This document shows, piece by piece, positions 1 through 7,341 of a DNA stretch of 9,869 nt; positions within the stretch are counted from its first letter, which is position 1, and each line of letters begins with the position of its first letter. A program made the position numbers and the translations under genes. The notes below the pieces were generated by a model that ran no database searches, had not been told where the DNA came from, and saw only the letters and a list, made by a program, of their open reading frames with translations. This DNA is from Acidimicrobiales bacterium (GTDB lineage: Bacteria; Actinomycetota; Acidimicrobiia; Acidimicrobiales; Palsa-688), in NCBI GenBank assembly GCA_019241495.1, contig JAFAWZ010000204.1, forward strand, positions 1 through 9,869, given 5' to 3'.

Positions 1-660
1 CTCTGACACGCCGTACATGGCCAGCCCGAGGCCGGCCGCCGAGAGGACGAAGCCCACGAGATCGAGCCGTCCGGCGCCGTCGCTGCGGTGGCGGTCCAAG
101 AAGAGCATCCCGAAGATCCACGCCGCCACCCCGATGGGGAGATTGACGAAGAAGACCCAGCGCCAGGACAGCTCGGTGACGAACACCCCTCCGAGGACGG
201 GCCCGAGGGCGGGCGCCAGAGCGGTGGGAACGACCAGGATGCTGGACGCTCTCACCCTCTCCGCCGGCGGATAGGTACGAAACATCAGGGCCATCCCGAC
301 GGGAACCATCAGGCCACCGCCTACGCCTTGCACGACGCGGAAGGCGACCAGCTCGGCCAGGTTCTGGGCGATCCCGCACAGGGCGGAGGCCACGGTGAAC
401 ACGACGACCGAGGCGAGTAGCACCCGTCGGCCACCGAGGCGGTCACCGAGCCAGCCCGACACGGGAATGAACACGGCCAGGCTGACCAGATAACCGATGG
501 CGACGGTGTCGACCGAGTCGGGGCGGACATGGAAGTCCCGCCCGATCGTGGGCAAGGCCACGTTCACGATCGTCGTGTCCATGATGTTCATGAACATGGC
601 GGACACGAACACCACCGCCACCGCGATTTTCTGGTTACGCAAGGTGTCCTGCCAGCTCAT
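1..660 (-). CDS. DHA2-family (EmrB/QacA type) MFS drug exporter, N-terminal part
   Basis: This inner-membrane proton-coupled exporter of the 14-helix DHA2 class is cut by the left window edge; 220 residues from ATG 660 are visible. Residues 1-60 hold helix 1 with the family signature around MDTTIVNVALP (27-37), where D28 is the usual membrane acidic residue. Motif A is GWLGDRLGGRRV (69-80), R108 with QGVGGGLMVP (111-120) matches motif B, and ALGPVLGGVF (151-160) is the antiporter motif C. WRWVFFVNLPIG (167-177) is also typical of DHA2 proteins. A purine-rich AAGGCGG lies about five bases before the ATG. The gene lies 98 bp downstream of the aldehyde dehydrogenase on the same strand, so co-transcription is possible, but an own promoter is not excluded. 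The substrate cannot be told from sequence. The family call is secure; the missing C-terminus is due to the window edge, not visible decay. Confidence 0.93.
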   Translation of the reverse strand, partial: MSWQDTLRNQKIAVAVVFVSAMFMNIMDTTIVNVALPTIGRDFHVRPDSVDTVAIGYLVSLAVFIPVSGWLGDRLGGRRVLLASVVVFTVASALCGIAQNLAELVAFRVVQGVGGGLMVPVGMALMFRTYPPAERVRASSILVVPTALAPALGPVLGGVFVTELSWRWVFFVNLPIGVAAWIFGMLFLDRHRSDGAGRLDLVGFVLSAAGLGLAMYGVSE

Positions 661-758
661 GGCACCGCCTTCGAGACCCCGCAATGTGTCAGGTGCGTTC
701 TACACAGGTAGTTGGTCGAGCGAACGGGCATGCTATCGGGCGGCGCATCCGGAGCGGC

Positions 759-2321
759 TCAGCGTTCGGGGAGGAGGGAGTAGTCCGGAAAGTTGCCGAA
801 CAGTCGTTCCCCAGGGCCATCGGGGCCGTAGGTCACCGCGTGGACCAGCAGGTCCCCGCCCACGAAGGCGCCCTTCCAGGAGTGGCCCAACCCCCCGAAG
901 ACCTCTTCTCGGTCGCCGCGGCTGCGGGGCTTGTTCACGCCGACCTTGAAGGACTGCAGCTGCTCGGCCACCCGCTCGGCGAAGTCGAGGTCATCGGTGG
1001 CGATGGACCCGACGAGAGAACCGTTGCTCGCGTTCATGGCGGCCAGGAGCTCTGACTCGGTGTCGACGACGACCACGGAGTCGAGCGGCCCGAACGGCTC
1101 GGCGTGGTGCAAAGACCAAGAGGCGGGCGGCTGCAGAACGCACGCCGGCGCCACGTACGCCGCCGTGTCCTGGGCGTCGAGGAAGGAACCGTCTCCCAGG
1201 CTGCCGCGGTAGAGGGGAATGCCTCCGCCCCGCACCGCCTCGTCGAGTTGCTTGGCCAGGTCGGCGGCCTTCGTTGCGTGTATGACCGGCCCGAAGTCGA
1301 TCTCCGGGAACGGGTCGTCGGGCCCGGCCACGGCCAGGGGGTGCCCGAAACGCACCGACTTGATCACCGGCAGGTAGGTGTCCAAGAAGGCCGGGAACAG
1401 CCGGCGCTGGACGACGTAGCGGGGGTAGGCAGTGCAGCGTTGTTTGGCGTACTCGAAGCCCTTGCGCAGATGCTGGGCCAGGAGGTGCCACTGGGTGAAG
1501 TCCCACACGCCCCAAGTGTTGAGACCCTCTTGCTCGAGCATGTGGCGCCGCCCGGTGTCGGCCAGTGACACGGCCGCCCTGCGACCGTTGGCCCGCCCAC
1601 CGACGAAGGCCAGAGCTCCTATGCCGTCGCTGCGGATCAGCGCCTCGCCCAGGTACCCGCCGACACCTGACAGGAGGGTTACGGGCAGCTGGGCCCGCTT
1701 CATGAGGGCGTGAGCCAGGGTAAGGGTATGGAAGCCGCCCTGGCTCGGGGTCTTGGCTACTACTGCGTTGCCCGCCAGGAGCTGGACGAGCTCGGCGTGC
1801 ACCTGGACGCTCATGGGGTAGTTCCAGCTGGCGATGTTCGACACCGGTCCGGGAAGGGGCACCCGCTCGTCGGGAGTACCCACCGCGAGCTGCCGTTCGA
1901 TCTCGCCGACGTACCATCGCACGCCGTCGAGGCAGCGGTCCACATCGGCGCAGGCCAACCGCCATGGCTTGCCTATCTCCCACACGAGGAGCAGAGCGAG
2001 GAGGTCCCGCTGCTCGGTCATGGCGTCCACCGCCGCCGTGACCCGGGCTCGCCGCTCGTCGAGGTCCACCTGGCTCCACTTGGCGTGCTCCGTGCAGGCG
2101 TGCACCACCGCCGCCACCGCCTCGTCGTGGTCGACCCGCGGAGGCCCAGGGATCGGCGTGCCATCGACCGGTGTGACGTGGTCGCCAGGTATGCCGACCC
2201 GCCTCCACTCGCCTCGGATGAGGTTGCGCAACCGGTCCGAGTCGAATGCTTCGGGCGCAACCGATACGCAGCGGGCGTAAGCCTCCCACCATGAGGTGCC
2301 GGATTTGAGGGTCAGTGCCAT
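759..2321 (-). CDS. Aldehyde dehydrogenase superfamily protein with diverged motifs
   Basis: A 520-residue NAD(P)-dependent aldehyde dehydrogenase-like protein, a normal length for the family. Visible landmarks in order: SNIASWNYP (161-169) with the oxyanion-hole Asn N167; cofactor-binding K190 in VVAKTPS; FVGG (239-242) where most members have FTGS; general base E263 in LEQEGLN, where the usual ELGGKN is altered; nucleophile C296 in KQRCTAYPR; and EPFGP (408-412). The catalytic Asn, Lys, Glu and Cys are all kept, so activity is expected, but the changed glycine motifs place it away from the well-studied subfamilies and the substrate is unknown. The usual C-terminal PFGG.K.SG element appears as GGLGHSWKGAFVGGD (476-490). 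ATG 2321 follows either an AGGA seven bases upstream or, read as promoter, a TAGGAT -10 box that would make the transcript leaderless. It is divergent from the EthD-like gene. Confidence 0.9.
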   Translation of the reverse strand: MALTLKSGTSWWEAYARCVSVAPEAFDSDRLRNLIRGEWRRVGIPGDHVTPVDGTPIPGPPRVDHDEAVAAVVHACTEHAKWSQVDLDERRARVTAAVDAMTEQRDLLALLLVWEIGKPWRLACADVDRCLDGVRWYVGEIERQLAVGTPDERVPLPGPVSNIASWNYPMSVQVHAELVQLLAGNAVVAKTPSQGGFHTLTLAHALMKRAQLPVTLLSGVGGYLGEALIRSDGIGALAFVGGRANGRRAAVSLADTGRRHMLEQEGLNTWGVWDFTQWHLLAQHLRKGFEYAKQRCTAYPRYVVQRRLFPAFLDTYLPVIKSVRFGHPLAVAGPDDPFPEIDFGPVIHATKAADLAKQLDEAVRGGGIPLYRGSLGDGSFLDAQDTAAYVAPACVLQPPASWSLHHAEPFGPLDSVVVVDTESELLAAMNASNGSLVGSIATDDLDFAERVAEQLQSFKVGVNKPRSRGDREEVFGGLGHSWKGAFVGGDLLVHAVTYGPDGPGERLFGNFPDYSLLPER

Positions 2322-2327
2322 AGGTCG

Positions 2328-2333
2328 ATCCTA
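2328..2333 (-). promoter_or_regulatory. -10 box of aldehyde dehydrogenase promoter
   Basis: TAGGAT on the minus strand fits the actinobacterial TANNNT -10 pattern. Only six bases separate it from ATG 2321, so transcription would begin at the start codon and give a leaderless mRNA. The overlapping AGGA could instead be a ribosome binding site if transcription starts further upstream; sequence alone does not decide this. No strong -35 is seen. Confidence 0.5.
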
Positions 2334-2360
2334 GGTTTGTGACCTGTTTGGTCACGAACC
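2334..2360. promoter_or_regulatory. 27-bp interrupted palindrome, likely operator
   Basis: Two 11-base arms, GGTTTGTGACC (2334-2344) and GGTCACGAACC (2350-2360), are inverted repeats with one mismatch, separated by TGTTT. The site sits in the 63-bp gap between the divergent aldehyde dehydrogenase and EthD-like genes and covers the expected -35 and spacer positions of both promoters. This geometry is typical of a dimeric repressor such as a TetR-family protein controlling both directions. No regulator gene is in the window, so the binding protein is unknown. Confidence 0.72.
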
Positions 2361-2371
2361 CCGACAGCTCC

Positions 2372-2377
2372 TAACGT
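2372..2377 (+). promoter_or_regulatory. -10 box of EthD-like gene promoter
   Basis: TAACGT fits TANNNT and is followed by seven bases and then GTG 2385, so the predicted transcription start coincides with the start codon. No Shine-Dalgarno sequence precedes the GTG, which supports leaderless translation. A weak -35-like TTGGTC (2348-2353) lies 18 bases upstream, inside the palindrome. Confidence 0.55.
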
Positions 2378-2384
2378 CGCCCCG

Positions 2385-3083
2385 GTGGAAAAGCTGGCCT
2401 TCTTGCTGATGGGCCCACCTGCCATGGTGCACCCCGACGTAGCGAGCGCCCTGCGGGCCGTGACCGTCTCAGAGATGAAGAGGTTGGGCGCTCACACCGT
2501 CCAGGTGAACGTCAGCGACGAGGCTCTGGGCCATCCCTTCGGTGTGGAGCCCGACAGCGATGCCGAGCAGATCCTGGCCGCGGTGTTCGCCTGGGTGGAT
2601 ACCGCGGAGGGGTCCCGGGTGGCGGCCGCCCTTCCCGACCCCACCCCCACGGAAGCGCGCTGGCACGGTTGGTTGGTTTGCGAGTCGGAGCCTCGACCCA
2701 ACCGGGCTCAACCGCCCGGGCCCGATGGGCGGGTGCCCGGCTTCGCCCAGCTGGCCGCCCTCAGCCGCCCGGCCCATCTGAGCTGGGGAAAATGGCGGCG
2801 GCTGTGGCAGGGCGGGCACACGGCGGTGGCCCTCCACACCCAGGCCACCTTCCGTTATGTCCAGAACCTGGTGTTCCGCCCGCTGACCGCGGGGGCGCCG
2901 GGCTACGCCGCCATCGTAGAGGAATGCTTTTCCATGGACGCTGCCTCGGACCTGCACCCCTACTTCGACGCGATCGGTGACGAAGCCCGCCTGGCGCGCC
3001 ATATGGCCGCCATGTCCGAGAGCTCGGACCGCTTCATGGAAGGCTCTGCCCCCCTGGCGTGGACCATTGAATGGGTCCATTAG
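2385..3083 (+). CDS. EthD-like dimeric alpha/beta-barrel protein
   Basis: A 232-residue soluble protein made of two ferredoxin-like halves. The C-terminal half resembles the EthD family: SWGKWRRLWQGGH (133-145), then ATFRYVQNLVFRPL (154-167) and AAIVEECFS (175-183), matching the family's W..H, Y.QN.V and I.E..F positions. EthD itself is an accessory protein needed for ethyl tert-butyl ether breakdown, but most members have no assigned reaction. The N-terminal half (1-100) contains WLVCES (96-101), a probable core strand. The GTG start is chosen because the frame begins there with no earlier option close by and a -10 box sits seven bases upstream. A flavin reductase follows after 49 bp on the same strand, suggesting a shared role in an oxidative pathway. 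No signal peptide or membrane segment is seen. Confidence 0.78.
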   Translation: MEKLAFLLMGPPAMVHPDVASALRAVTVSEMKRLGAHTVQVNVSDEALGHPFGVEPDSDAEQILAAVFAWVDTAEGSRVAAALPDPTPTEARWHGWLVCESEPRPNRAQPPGPDGRVPGFAQLAALSRPAHLSWGKWRRLWQGGHTAVALHTQATFRYVQNLVFRPLTAGAPGYAAIVEECFSMDAASDLHPYFDAIGDEARLARHMAAMSESSDRFMEGSAPLAWTIEWVH

Positions 3084-3132
3084 CTTGTGCCCCTGTGCGC
3101 GTCGCTGAGCCTGTGCTGCTGATGGGCTCGCG

Positions 3133-3609
3133 TTGACCGGGTTCGACCAGGGTGAGTTCCGCACCGTGCTCGGCCACTTCGCCAGCGGGGTGGCGTTGGT
3201 GACGGGCATGCACAGAGGTCATCCGTCCGGCTTCACCTGCCAGTCCTTCTTCAGCCTGTCCCTGGCGCCTCCGCTCGTGGCCTTCGCGCCCGGGAAGGCG
3301 TCACAGAGTTGGCCTCGGGTGTCCAGCACCAGCCAGGTCTGCGTGAACATCCTGGCCTCCGACCAGGAGGCCTTGGCCCGCGTCTTCTCCCAGAGCGGGG
3401 CGGACAAATTCGCGGGTGTCGGTTGGTCCCCGGCGGCCAACGGCGCTCCCCGGCTCCACGGCGCCCTGGCGTGGATCGACTGCGCCATAGAGCAGGTTCA
3501 CGAGCATGGCGACCACTACCTGGTGGTGGCCCGGGTATCGGATCTGGACAGCCGTCCGGGTCAGCCGCTGCTTTTCTATCGGGCCGGTTTCGGGAACTTC
3601 AGTCCCTGA
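3133..3609 (+). CDS. Flavin reductase (HpaC/NtaB-like FMN-binding split barrel)
   Basis: A 158-residue FMN- or FAD-binding reductase of the type that uses NAD(P)H to supply reduced flavin to a separate monooxygenase. Landmarks: FRTVLGHFASGVALVTG (9-25), the flavin-binding stretch SGFTCQSFFSLSLAPPLVAF (32-51), CVNILA (70-75), DKFAGVGW (91-98), GAPRLHGALAWIDC (104-117) and GDHYLVVARV (126-135) ending in PLLFYRAGFG (145-154). The order and length match the family. TTG 3133 is the only usual start after the in-frame stop at 3106-3108; no good Shine-Dalgarno sequence is seen, so translation may depend on the upstream gene. No oxygenase component is in the window. It may belong to a two-component system encoded elsewhere. 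Confidence 0.9.
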   Translation: MTGFDQGEFRTVLGHFASGVALVTGMHRGHPSGFTCQSFFSLSLAPPLVAFAPGKASQSWPRVSSTSQVCVNILASDQEALARVFSQSGADKFAGVGWSPAANGAPRLHGALAWIDCAIEQVHEHGDHYLVVARVSDLDSRPGQPLLFYRAGFGNFSP

Positions 3610-3610
3610 A

Positions 3611-3634
3611 CCCGGTTCGGGGAGGGTCCCTCCG
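3611..3634 (+). terminator. Possible weak terminator after the flavin reductase
   Basis: Two small back-to-back hairpins start two bases after the stop codon: CCCG-GTT-CGGG (3611-3621) and a GGAGGG/CCCTCC inverted repeat (about 3621-3633). There is no T-run, so this is not a classic intrinsic terminator. The call rests on position and stem composition only. Confidence 0.28.
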
Positions 3635-3652
3635 GTCGCCGTAGAGGCGCGC

Positions 3653-3658
3653 TATCAT
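3653..3658 (+). promoter_or_regulatory. Candidate -10 box before the structured region
   Basis: TATCAT fits TANNNT and would place a transcription start near 3665, just before the first stem of the structured region. No convincing -35 is found 16-18 bases upstream. It could drive the structured RNA and the helicase gene together. Confidence 0.42.
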
Positions 3659-3664
3659 GGTCGA

Positions 3665-3920
3665 CAGCGGGGTACACAGGGTGACGGCAGCGAGAACCTT
3701 GACGTGTGCCGTTCAGGGGTTCCCCAAGCTGTGCCCCCGAGGAGCGACGGTATCCGGGAATGGAAGGAATCCCGAATAGGTTGAACTGAGAGGCCCGATC
3801 GGAAGATCGAAGGCCGTTGGTGGCTCACGGGGCCCGCGATACCGGCCCCCGCCGGGAAATGGCAGCCCCGAACCACCGGGCAATCGGACGCCAGGCACGA
3901 AATGCCAGGCCACGACTGGA
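3665..3920 (+). ncRNA. Candidate structured RNA or long leader upstream of the SNF2 helicase
   Basis: The 347-bp gap before the helicase has no convincing protein gene but folds by eye into consecutive stems. P1 pairs GGGG/CACAG (3669-3672, 3675-3679) with CTGTG/CCCC (3729-3737) and encloses ACGGCA/TGCCGT (3684-3689/3707-3712) and GGGG/CCCC (3716-3725), a three-way junction. Next come CGGGA/TCCCG extended by TAT/ATA (3751-3778), a GGAA-tetraloop hairpin with 9 bp and an AA bulge (3792-3815), a long arm with GGTGG/CCACC, CGGGGC/GCCCCG and CCGGC/GCCGG (3819-3877), and a 7-bp symmetric hairpin with an A-A mismatch and CGAAA loop (3890-3910). GTTCA 3711-3715 could also pair with TGAAC 3782-3786. 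I cannot match it to RNase P, tmRNA, SRP RNA or a riboswitch class. No U-tract follows, so it may stay joined to the helicase mRNA. Ends are estimates. Confidence 0.5.
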
Positions 3921-3956
3921 GAAAACAAGCTGGATCAGATCACGTTAGAGACAGCG

Positions 3957-6900
3957 GTGATCGCTGACGCGGGAGGATGGGCGTCAGAGGCCGACCGGGT
4001 CGCGCTCGAGGCCGAGCCGCTGGCGTGGACGGCCGCCCTGCGCCGCTTGATCCATCAGACCGACGATGGCATCCGCGGCGCTTCGGACCTGACTGGAGAG
4101 CTGCGTGAGTTGGTGCTGGCCGACCTGCGGGCCGAGCGGGACCGGCTGGCCGCCGCCCTGGCCAGGGTGTCGGGCGAATCGATCGACCTGTTGGTGCCAG
4201 GTGATCTGTCCATGCAGGGCAATTCTCGCTCGCCCGGGCTCAACGGCGAAGCCAACTCGGCCGGTGACGGGCCGCGCACCCGGTCGGCCACCGAAGCTGG
4301 CGACCCTCAGCCGGTGGATCCACCTCTCCTGCAGGCCTCCTGGGCCGAGGGGCGGATCGTCGTGTGGGCCGGGGGTCCGGGGGTCGAGGCGGGTCCCGAA
4401 GACGTGGTCGAGCTGCTGGAGAAAGCCGAGGGCTCTGCCATCGGGTGGGAGCGCCACACCCCGGTCCCCATCCCGTCTGGCGCCACCGTCGAGGGACGCT
4501 CGGCGCCTTTGTCCCAGACGCTCGGTTGGCTGGTGGGAGTGGGCGCTGGCCACGCCGAGGACCGCATCGGGCCCAGCCTGCGGTGGTTGGGGGAGGTGGC
4601 CAGATGGGGCACCGAGCTGGTCGCCCAGGGTCACATGGTGCCGGTCCTGCGGGCGGCTACCGGTGGCGCCTCGGGCTCCAGGACCGGATCGGCCCGCCAC
4701 CGGGTGCGGTGGGTCCCCGCCCTGGTCGGGCGGGAGCGCCTCCACGATCTGGTGGTGCGCATGCCGACGGCCGTCTCGGCCCTGCAGAGCGGGTCGCCGG
4801 CGGACGCGCTGGCCCGCTCCATCCTGGCCGCCGTGGTCGACGCGGTGTCGCGCACCGGAGCGGCCCGATTGGTGGCGCCGGCCGCGGTACCGAATGCCTC
4901 GACCCGTTACGAGATCGCCGAGGCGGTGCTGGCCGGCCTCGACGGCCGCCCGTTCTCCGCCCAGGTCGAGCCCGCGGGGCGCATCGGTGAGGATCTGAAG
5001 CGATGGGCCGCGCCCGTCACGTCCAACCACCGGGTGGGGTTGTCGGTCCGTCTGGATCCGCCCGGTCCCGACGGCGGATGGCTGCTCACCGTGGAGGCCA
5101 CGGGGGTCGACAAGCACTCCATGCCCGTCGAGCACGCCCTGGTCGTGTCGTCAGGCACCAAATCGCAGCAGGTCGAGGCCCAGCTGCGCCGCCTGGAGCG
5201 GCTGGTTCCAGCCCTGCGCCGGCCCACCACCCGGCGTGGCCAGGTGGTGCTCGACAACGACGAGGCCGTCGAGCTCATGTTCACTACCGGGCCCGGGCTT
5301 CAGTCCGCCGGTTTCGAAGTGATGCTCCCCCGGGTGTCGCGCCGCAAGCCCTCTCCGCAGCTACGGCTCTTCGCCGAGGCCATCGGCGGCGAGTCCCAGG
5401 TCGGTGTGCGCCAGCTGTCGAATGTCCGCTGGACGGTGCTGTTCGACGATCTGGAGCTCGACGCGGCCGAGATCTCCCGGCTGGCCAAGGAGGCTCAGCC
5501 GCTGGTCCGGGTGCGAGGCCGGTGGGTGCACCTGGACCGCGCCGATCTGAACGCGGCGGCCGCCGCCCTCGCCGAACGGGCCTCGATCACTCAAATGTCG
5601 GGCGCGGAGATGATCCGCCACGCCGTTGGCCTGGAAGGCGGGGCGATAGGCGGCCCGGTCCGCGTGGACGGCACCGGCTGGGCGGCCGATCTCCTCCGGG
5701 GGGCCACCAGTCACCCGCCCGCCCCGATCGACACCCCCGACGGCTTCGCCGGTCAGTTGCGGAGCTACCAGGCCGAAGCGGCTGGATGGCTCGGCTTCTT
5801 GGACCGCGCCGGCCTGGGTGGCTGCCTGGCCATGGACATGGGTCTCGGCAAGACCCCAACCCTCCTGGCCCACTTGATGGTCGACAAGGGCCACGGCCCG
5901 GCCCTCGTGATCTGCCCGCCTGCCGTGCTCGGCAACTGGGCCGCCGAGGCGGCCCGGTTCACTCGCCGGCTGAAGGTGTCGGTTCACCACGGGCCGCGGC
6001 GAGCCGAAGGCGACGCCATCGCCCGGATGGCCGCCAACGCCGATCTGGTCCTCACGACCTATGGGACCGCGGTGCGCGACATCGACGCCCTCTCGGCGAT
6101 CACGTGGCGGCGGGTTGCCGTGGACGAGGCCCAGGTGATCAAGAACCACACCAGCGACACGGCGCGCGAGCTGCGCCGGCTGCAGGCCCATTCAAGATTG
6201 GCCCTGACCGGTACCCCGGTGGAGAACGGCCTGGGTGACCTCTGGGCCATCCTCGACTGGACCAACCCCGGTCTGGTGGGCGGACGGGCCGCATTCATCG
6301 AGAACCTCTCCCGCAACAGCGCGGCGGCCGACTCCACGAGCGGAGGTGGCACCGAGGACAGTGGCGCTCCGGTTCCCGTCCCTGCTGCCCGACGGAGTGA
6401 GGAGAGCGCGCTGCGCGCCCTCAACGGGCTGCTCATCTTCCGACGTACCAAGAACGAGCCGGAGATCGCGGCCGAGCTTCCGGACAAAGTGGATCGCCTC
6501 GATCACTGCAGCATGACCCCCGAGCAGATCGGCCTGTACCAGGCGGTGGTGAACGGCTTGCTGGACGAGGGCCTCGACGAGGACGCTCAGCAGCGAAAGG
6601 GCCAGGTTCTGGCGGCCATCACCGCGTTGAAGCAGATCTGCAACCATCCGGCCGCCTACTTGGGGGAGGAGGACGACAAGGACACCCTCGTCGGCCGATC
6701 CGGCAAGCTCGCCCGGCTCGAGGAGATCGTGGGTGACGTGTTCGCGGCGGGTGAACGGATCCTCATCTTCACCCACTTCGCCCGCTGGGGCGAGAAGCTC
6801 GCGACATACCTGAGCGAGCAGACAGGGGTGCACATCGGCTGTTATCACGGCGGCCTGACCCGCAACGTGCGGGACCAGCTGATCAGCCAGTTCCAAGCCG

Positions 6901-7280
6901 GTGAGGGCGCCGGGGCGTTAGTGCTGTCCATCAAGGCTGGTGGCTCCGGGTTGAACCTCACGGCCGCCAACCACGTCGTCCTATACGACCGCTGGTGGAA
7001 CCCGGCCGTCGAGGACCAGGCCCGTGACCGGGCCTGGCGGATCGGCCAGGACAACACCGTCATGTGTCACCGTTTTGTCTGCCCCGGTACCGTCGACGAG
7101 CGGGTGGAGGAGATCGTCGCGGGCAAGCGTCGGGTGGCCGGCATGGTCTTGCCCGCCCGGAGCAGCCTGGGCGACCTCGACGCCGACCAGCTGCGGGTCG
7201 CTCTCGGCCTGCGTGACGAAGAGCTGGTCGAGGAGGAAACCGTGCCGGTCGAGCCGGGAGGCGAGGAGGAGGCGGCGTGA
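3957..7280 (+). CDS. HelZ-like SNF2/SWI2-family ATPase
   Basis: A 1107-residue DNA-dependent ATPase of the bacterial SNF2 group related to mycobacterial HelZ. Residues 1-120 form a helical, charged extension; homology-like sequence begins near LLQASW (124-129). Residues about 432-540 match the SNF2-associated domain (DUF3670-like; FEVMLPR, then PLVRVRGRWVHLD). The motor follows: motif I DMGLGKT (627-633), motif II DEAQ (723-726), motif III LTGTPVEN (750-757), motif V SIKAGGSGLNL (991-1001) and motif VI QARDRAWRIGQ (1021-1031). All catalytic residues are intact. A Ser/Gly/Ala/Pro-rich insert of about 25 residues lies near 788-815, before LIFRRTK. GTG 3957 is preceded by weak GAGA; an in-frame CTG at 3930 has a better GGAGA seven to eight bases upstream and would add nine residues. 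The DNA substrate and role (remodelling, repair or defence) cannot be told. A small protein gene follows 61 bp later. Confidence 0.93.
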   Translation: MIADAGGWASEADRVALEAEPLAWTAALRRLIHQTDDGIRGASDLTGELRELVLADLRAERDRLAAALARVSGESIDLLVPGDLSMQGNSRSPGLNGEANSAGDGPRTRSATEAGDPQPVDPPLLQASWAEGRIVVWAGGPGVEAGPEDVVELLEKAEGSAIGWERHTPVPIPSGATVEGRSAPLSQTLGWLVGVGAGHAEDRIGPSLRWLGEVARWGTELVAQGHMVPVLRAATGGASGSRTGSARHRVRWVPALVGRERLHDLVVRMPTAVSALQSGSPADALARSILAAVVDAVSRTGAARLVAPAAVPNASTRYEIAEAVLAGLDGRPFSAQVEPAGRIGEDLKRWAAPVTSNHRVGLSVRLDPPGPDGGWLLTVEATGVDKHSMPVEHALVVSSGTKSQQVEAQLRRLERLVPALRRPTTRRGQVVLDNDEAVELMFTTGPGLQSAGFEVMLPRVSRRKPSPQLRLFAEAIGGESQVGVRQLSNVRWTVLFDDLELDAAEISRLAKEAQPLVRVRGRWVHLDRADLNAAAAALAERASITQMSGAEMIRHAVGLEGGAIGGPVRVDGTGWAADLLRGATSHPPAPIDTPDGFAGQLRSYQAEAAGWLGFLDRAGLGGCLAMDMGLGKTPTLLAHLMVDKGHGPALVICPPAVLGNWAAEAARFTRRLKVSVHHGPRRAEGDAIARMAANADLVLTTYGTAVRDIDALSAITWRRVAVDEAQVIKNHTSDTARELRRLQAHSRLALTGTPVENGLGDLWAILDWTNPGLVGGRAAFIENLSRNSAAADSTSGGGTEDSGAPVPVPAARRSEESALRALNGLLIFRRTKNEPEIAAELPDKVDRLDHCSMTPEQIGLYQAVVNGLLDEGLDEDAQQRKGQVLAAITALKQICNHPAAYLGEEDDKDTLVGRSGKLARLEEIVGDVFAAGERILIFTHFARWGEKLATYLSEQTGVHIGCYHGGLTRNVRDQLISQFQAGEGAGALVLSIKAGGSGLNLTAANHVVLYDRWWNPAVEDQARDRAWRIGQDNTVMCHRFVCPGTVDERVEEIVAGKRRVAGMVLPARSSLGDLDADQLRVALGLRDEELVEEETVPVEPGGEEEAA

Positions 7281-7341
7281 GCGACGTTGCGGAGCGAACC
7301 AATGTGGCAGGTCGGGGCAGCAGTCCCGAGATGGTGCCCCG

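Noticed and set aside
991..2355. 454-codon minus-strand frame overlapping the aldehyde dehydrogenase
   Set aside because: Arg/Gly/Pro-rich shadow frame with no family motifs; the dehydrogenase frame carries all catalytic landmarks.
3657..3779. Plus-strand 40-codon frame starting at ATG 3657
   Set aside because: The ATG overlaps the candidate -10 box, there is no ribosome binding site, and the product shows no family resemblance.
3740..3840. T-box or thiamine riboswitch in the helicase leader
   Set aside because: Fragments such as CTGAGAGG and GGTGG recall these classes, but the T-box core (GGGTGGNACCGCG) and the second conserved half of the thiamine element are missing, and the downstream gene is not a usual target.
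3665..3920. RNase P RNA, tmRNA or SRP RNA
   Set aside because: The universally conserved GAGGAAAGTCC and ACAGA elements, the tRNA-like CCA end and the GTCAGGNCCGGAAGG loop are all absent.
3713..3928. Minus-strand frame of 71 codons over the structured region
   Set aside because: Pro/Gly-rich composition, no recognisable motif and no ribosome binding site; it is explained by GC-rich stems read as codons.
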